From: Candidatus Hydrogenedentota bacterium
Lineage (GTDB): Bacteria; Hydrogenedentota; Hydrogenedentia; Hydrogenedentales; JAGMZX01
Assembly: GCA_029556545.1 (NCBI GenBank)
Contig: JAKQEQ010000029.1
Coordinates: 79,084 to 143,083 of the forward strand
Length of the DNA stretch: 64,000 bases
Direction: 5' to 3'
Shown here: positions 58,892-64,000 of the stretch, in pieces
How positions within the stretch are numbered: the first letter of the stretch is position 1
How the letters are laid out: every line of letters starts with the position of its first letter
The notes under the pieces: generated by a model
What the model was told of the DNA's origin: nothing
The model's database searches: none
What the model saw: only the letters and a program-made list of their open reading frames with translations
Position numbers and translations under genes: made by a program

Positions 58892-61800
58892 CTAACCCAA
58901 CCCCGGGCAAAAACCGTCCTCCGTGCCATTCACCGGGCAGTAGTGGTAGCCGTCGGAGTTGTAGAACTGGATTAGGCGCAGCAACTCGGTAAGAACGATC
59001 TGCCAGTCCGGCCCACTCGGCGCGTAGTCGCTGTCGTGCGGACAACAGGTCTGGTCCGCGCCCGTGCCGGGCACGAACCCGTCTTCCGTATCGCCGGGAT
59101 TCGCCGCGCAATGGAAGGCGCCCGAGTTGTAGAACTGGATCACCCGCAGCAACTCGGACAGGCCGATCAGGTTGTTCCGGTTCTGGTCCGCCGTGTGGTA
59201 TTCGCTCGCGCATGGGTTGCCTTCGCCTTCGCCCTCGCCTCCGCCCTCGCCTTCGCCCTCGCCTCCGCCCTCACCTTCGCCTTCGCCTTCGCCTTCGCCT
59301 TCACCTTCGCCTTCACCTTCACCTTCACCTTCACCTTCGCCTTCACCTTCACCTTCACCTTCACCTTCTCCTTCACCTTCTCCGATGCTTATCTGCGGAT
59401 CCAGATTATTTGTATGCGTACGGTCAGCCAGTTCACATGCTGCTGCACCTACGCCACGAATAGACAGGAGTGCAGCAGGCTCCAGACTCGACCGAATGCT
59501 CGAATGGTCGTACACCGTGAATGCATCATTGTCCACGGCATCAGGCACACTTTCCCCAAACATATACTCGATATAGCTACGGTCGGGGTTCAGTCGCACA
59601 AAACGAACGCCAGCCTGGCGCATACCCTCATATTGAATAAGCACGTGCGGGTGGTCCAGCGCGGACTGCACATGGTCCTGCTCGCCCGCCTCGACGATGA
59701 ACATGAGGTCAGGCAGCTTGGCGGCAACGTCATCAAACCAGTGTTCCGCGTTCCGGCTCAACCAGAAATCTTCCGTTTCCGCCACGCCGGGCAAGTGAGA
59801 GGGAATGGGATCGGTATAGAGGCCGGCTGCAGCGGCTTCCTGGGTAATTCGGTTCGAGTAATAGGCCTTTATGCCTCCGCCCAAATCAAAAGCGTAGGGG
59901 TTGACCAAAAAGTCGGCGCCGCTTTCGAAGGCCTCGCTTCCGTTGAGATCGAAAAATAACCCTCCTAACAGCACCACCGCCGGGCTTGACTCAATATCAA
60001 CGTCCGGCGCGTAACGCAGCGTCGACAGGTCCCATGTGCCCGTATCGGGATCATAAGCGGTATTCGTTTCAGGATTGCCGTTCGCGGGATTTCGCGCGCC
60101 CGCTTCAGCAGTGGGCATGCCGTCTCCGACCGGCGATTCCCAGTTCACAATCCACGAGAGGCCCGGGATGCTGTCACCGTACATTCCCGCGACGCAGAGC
60201 GTGGCATTGCCGCCGTTCGACAAGCCGATCATGCCCACATTGCCGTGGTTGGGAGTTGTACCAGGCGTCAGTTCGCTCAGCGCGTAGCCGTCCATGTCCG
60301 TTATCTCGCCCAGAGCAAAGCGGAGCACATCCCGCAGCGCCTTCAAGGAATCGGGGCCGCGCACGTCATACGTGCCACCACTCAGTTCGTCGCCCGCGCC
60401 GCTTCCGGGGAAGTTGAAGAAGACTTCTATGAAACCCTTCCCATCCAGATGCGCGCTCGTTCCATACAAGCCGGCCCCAACCGTGCCGCCCGGCACATAC
60501 ACCACAACAGGCGCCCCCGCCGCATCAAACCGGGCATCGGGCGGAACGACAATACGCGCGACTAGGCCTTCTGCGCCGGCCGATTCCGAAGGGATGCGTA
60601 CAACAACTTCCGTGCCCCGGCACGCGTCCTCCCACGCAGTGAAGGCTTCTCCCATCTCCGGGATAGTTGACCACTGAAGATATCCAGCCGAGACAAGCGG
60701 ATCGACCACCGTCCCGAGCAGTTCATCCCAGTAGCTGAGGTGTTCGAGAAACTCATCGGAATATGTGACGGCGTTCGTAACTGGATCCACCACCACATAC
60801 TCTTCGTAAGGCAGTCCTTCCTTCGATATAAAACTATCTACGTGGAAGATCAGGTTCAGTGTATTGATTCGGCTTGCATCCGAAAAACGAATGAACTGAC
60901 TGATCATCCGGGAAACAGCCAGCGGAACCTTGTCGTGGCTCTTCGTAATGCTGGTGCCGACGCCCGGGATATACACAAGCGGCACGTCCACATCATGGGT
61001 GAGGAAGGCCTCTGTATCGACCAGGGCGTCAACATTGCCGGGCCGCCACGGGTTATTGATGAGGTAGTCGTACGAGCGCTGCAAACCCGGATTCTTGAAG
61101 CACGTGAGGGTCCCTATCCCGATATCCGCAAGGGGATTCTTGATCACCAGATCGAAATTTCCATTCAGGTCCGTTACCGGGGTTCCTGACATGTCCTCAT
61201 ACGTTGTTACGCGCTCCTCGATGTAGTCGACCACATCCTCCGGGGTGATTTCCCTGGTCCAGGCCGGATGGCGCCCGCACTCTTCCGCACCTATTGGCGT
61301 TCCCGTTTCGTCCTTGCAGATAGGTCCATGCGTATGAACGGAGTAGTACACTCCATAGTCAGCGCTCAGATTCCACAGGGTGTCCGGCTGAAACAATTGC
61401 GCGCCGAGCGCCCACTGTAATTCCGCCTGAATGTTCAGCTGCCCGCCATAACTCTGGAATAATGCCGCCAGCTGCTCGAATATGGCCGTCTTCCTGCGGA
61501 AGAAACCCTCATCCTCGACGAGCGCCGCCGGATCCTCCAAATGAATACTGAAGGCAAGCATGACCGGCGCCGCCGGAACTTCCGGAACTGGGATAGTGCC
61601 CACCGTCACCGAAGGCCCGGCGACCTCAGCCAGTTTCCAGATAGGTGGTTGTACCGAGAAATCATCCACATACAGCGTCGTCTCTGGCCCGACAGTCACG
61701 CCAACCCACATCTCGTGGAAGTTCTCTTTCGTGTACGCAACATAGGTCAGTTCCGTCCATGCGTCCGTGACCGTAACGACCGGGCTGAAAAACGGGCCGT

Positions 61801-62227
61801 CCACAAGCCTGTCCGTATCCTCGAAGTGCACGACGAGCCGTGCTTCGGCGGTCCCACCCGGACAACGGGCCCATGCGGAAACCTGGATTTCCTCCGCCTT
61901 GTCCGCGTAGGCCTTTGTCGCCAATTCGCCTGCCTGGTCTGCTGCCGCCTGTATCTGATAACCCCAGTTGCCCGTACGCGCAGCCGCTTCCTGCCGGCTT
62001 GCCACCGGGAGCTCAAACGGTAAAGAGACGAAGGGCGAACCTGTTCTGACTGCCGCAGCTCCTGATTCAAACCCTCCATCGGACAGCACTTCGTATGGTT
62101 CGAGTAGCTCCGTGGATACGCGAGCGCGCTTGGGGTTCGGAAGCTCACAAGGGGTTTGCGCCGTGGTCCAAGTCTCGACCACAAGAAGGCACACCCCTGC
62201 CAGAAGACAGATCCGTCCATGTATCAT
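58892..62227 (-). CDS. Secreted two-enzyme protein: deacetylase-like barrel plus alpha/beta hydrolase, Gly-Glu spacer, EF-hand module
   Basis: A 1111-residue protein from the ATG at 62227 (AGGAAGG about 9 bases upstream). A signal peptide (core [13 protein letters not shown]) is followed by a CBM-like beta-sandwich ([13 protein letters not shown] ... LYVDDFSVQ, about 50-200). The next part (about 215-540) recalls a NodB-like deacetylase or glycosidase barrel ([12 protein letters not shown]) but I cannot assign its metal site. Then comes an alpha/beta hydrolase (about 550-920) with an oxyanion-type VVVYVPGG and the nucleophile elbow GMIGLSNGG (Ser in G-x-S-x-G). A long GE spacer (55 codons) and the double EF-hand module finish it. 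Composition is less GC-rich than most neighbours. Likely an extracellular carbohydrate esterase or related enzyme. Confidence 0.82.
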   Translation of the reverse strand: MIHGRICLLAGVCLLVVETWTTAQTPCELPNPKRARVSTELLEPYEVLSDGGFESGAAAVRTGSPFVSLPFELPVASRQEAAARTGNWGYQIQAAADQAGELATKAYADKAEEIQVSAWARCPGGTAEARLVVHFEDTDRLVDGPFFSPVVTVTDAWTELTYVAYTKENFHEMWVGVTVGPETTLYVDDFSVQPPIWKLAEVAGPSVTVGTIPVPEVPAAPVMLAFSIHLEDPAALVEDEGFFRRKTAIFEQLAALFQSYGGQLNIQAELQWALGAQLFQPDTLWNLSADYGVYYSVHTHGPICKDETGTPIGAEECGRHPAWTREITPEDVVDYIEERVTTYEDMSGTPVTDLNGNFDLVIKNPLADIGIGTLTCFKNPGLQRSYDYLINNPWRPGNVDALVDTEAFLTHDVDVPLVYIPGVGTSITKSHDKVPLAVSRMISQFIRFSDASRINTLNLIFHVDSFISKEGLPYEEYVVVDPVTNAVTYSDEFLEHLSYWDELLGTVVDPLVSAGYLQWSTIPEMGEAFTAWEDACRGTEVVVRIPSESAGAEGLVARIVVPPDARFDAAGAPVVVYVPGGTVGAGLYGTSAHLDGKGFIEVFFNFPGSGAGDELSGGTYDVRGPDSLKALRDVLRFALGEITDMDGYALSELTPGTTPNHGNVGMIGLSNGGNATLCVAGMYGDSIPGLSWIVNWESPVGDGMPTAEAGARNPANGNPETNTAYDPDTGTWDLSTLRYAPDVDIESSPAVVLLGGLFFDLNGSEAFESGADFLVNPYAFDLGGGIKAYYSNRITQEAAAAGLYTDPIPSHLPGVAETEDFWLSRNAEHWFDDVAAKLPDLMFIVEAGEQDHVQSALDHPHVLIQYEGMRQAGVRFVRLNPDRSYIEYMFGESVPDAVDNDAFTVYDHSSIRSSLEPAALLSIRGVGAAACELADRTHTNNLDPQISIGEGEGEGEGEGEGEGEGEGEGEGEGEGEGEGEGEGEGEGGGEGEGEGGGEGEGEGNPCASEYHTADQNRNNLIGLSELLRVIQFYNSGAFHCAANPGDTEDGFVPGTGADQTCCPHDSDYAPSGPDWQIVLTELLRLIQFYNSDGYHYCPVNGTEDGFCPGLG
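59219..59383 (-). repeat. Gly-Glu coding repeat, 55 codons
   Basis: A continuous run of Gly codons alternating with Glu, with a few GG substitutions (GGGEGE), between the hydrolase and the EF-hand module. Confidence 0.9.
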
Positions 62228-62506
62228 TACCCGTTTCCTTCCTGAAACAGACTCTTCCCACAGTTCGCCTCTATTGTACACATCCCGATACTACCAAGGA
62301 CATCCGTCAAGACGCACAAACAGGTCAATTCAGATTCCAAGGATCCGATAGGTACAATTGATTCGGTTCACTCTGCCGCTGAACCGTCACACGGCACCTC
62401 GGCACTACACACCTCGGCACTACTCTTCCCCCACGCCATCGGGTAATATTACAAAGGGGACCGTGTTTTTCTTGCTCAGCCGGTCCGCTTTCCCGCCATA
62501 CACCGT

Positions 62507-64000
<1,494 letters not shown>

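Overview
The window is 64 kb of GC-rich bacterial chromosome with no rRNA, tRNA, CRISPR or phage block that I can recognise. Four large secreted proteins end in a long Gly-Glu spacer followed by the same C-terminal double EF-hand-like module. From memory, that combination, together with the PFOR/IcmF metabolism and the interspersed palindromic repeats of Planctomycetes-like genomes, points to Candidatus Hydrogenedentota (Hydrogenedentes) or a close relative. This is an inference; no marker gene here fixes the phylum.

Layout. 1-2020: 5' part of a PKD-domain lipoprotein that runs off the left edge. 2.2-5.5 kb: fused isobutyryl-CoA mutase icmF. 5.7-8.1 kb: a three-gene minus-strand operon (TetR regulator, MNT nucleotidyltransferase, alkaline-phosphatase-superfamily 'sulfatase' with a Thr nucleophile), divergent from a long acyl-CoA dehydrogenase at 8.5-10.5 kb; TetR-type operator candidates sit on both promoters. 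10.7-13.7 kb: a secreted tandem tail-tube-like protein, a leaderless XRE regulator, a YegD-like Hsp70 with a structured leader and a small membrane protein. 14.0-18.5 kb: a uronate-isomerase-like amidohydrolase plus a class I aldolase, a DUF72 protein, a candidate small RNA and an HD-GYP protein. 18.6-21.3 kb: a secreted BNR-repeat protein. 21.5-21.9 kb: a palindrome cluster and a 38-residue zinc ribbon. 22.0-28.4 kb: DHOD-like protein, pyruvate:ferredoxin oxidoreductase and UDP-glucose dehydrogenase. 28.8-31.8 kb: histidine kinase and sigma54 response regulator. 31.9-35.1 kb: carB. 35.3-37.4 kb: an unrecognised pair (winged-helix protein plus a possible type IIG-like protein without methylase). 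37.7-43.7 kb: a GPH-type sugar transporter, then envelope coiled-coil, zinc-ribbon and TPR proteins. 43.8-45.5 kb: an NSS transporter with its small MetS-type subunit. 45.6-49.8 kb: heparinase-like lyase, class III aminotransferase, Rrf2 regulator. 50.7-53.6 kb: a 49-residue membrane protein, a lone receiver domain and an FHA-GAF sigma54 activator. 54-64 kb: three giant secreted Gly-Glu/EF-hand-module proteins (beta-helix/P-domain, deacetylase/esterase-like, glycoside hydrolase; the last runs off the right edge).

Taken together the genes suggest a heterotroph that breaks down polysaccharide outside the cell (lyase, glycoside hydrolase, sugar and amino-acid symporters, uronate-like catabolism) and handles acyl-CoA and pyruvate anaerobically (IcmF, acyl-CoA dehydrogenase, PFOR). 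The most system-like novelty is the shared Gly-Glu spacer plus double EF-hand terminus, which looks like a sorting or docking tag for the secretome. A Sec-exported tail-tube-like protein, in-frame palindrome insertions in coding genes and a candidate small RNA are the other main leads.
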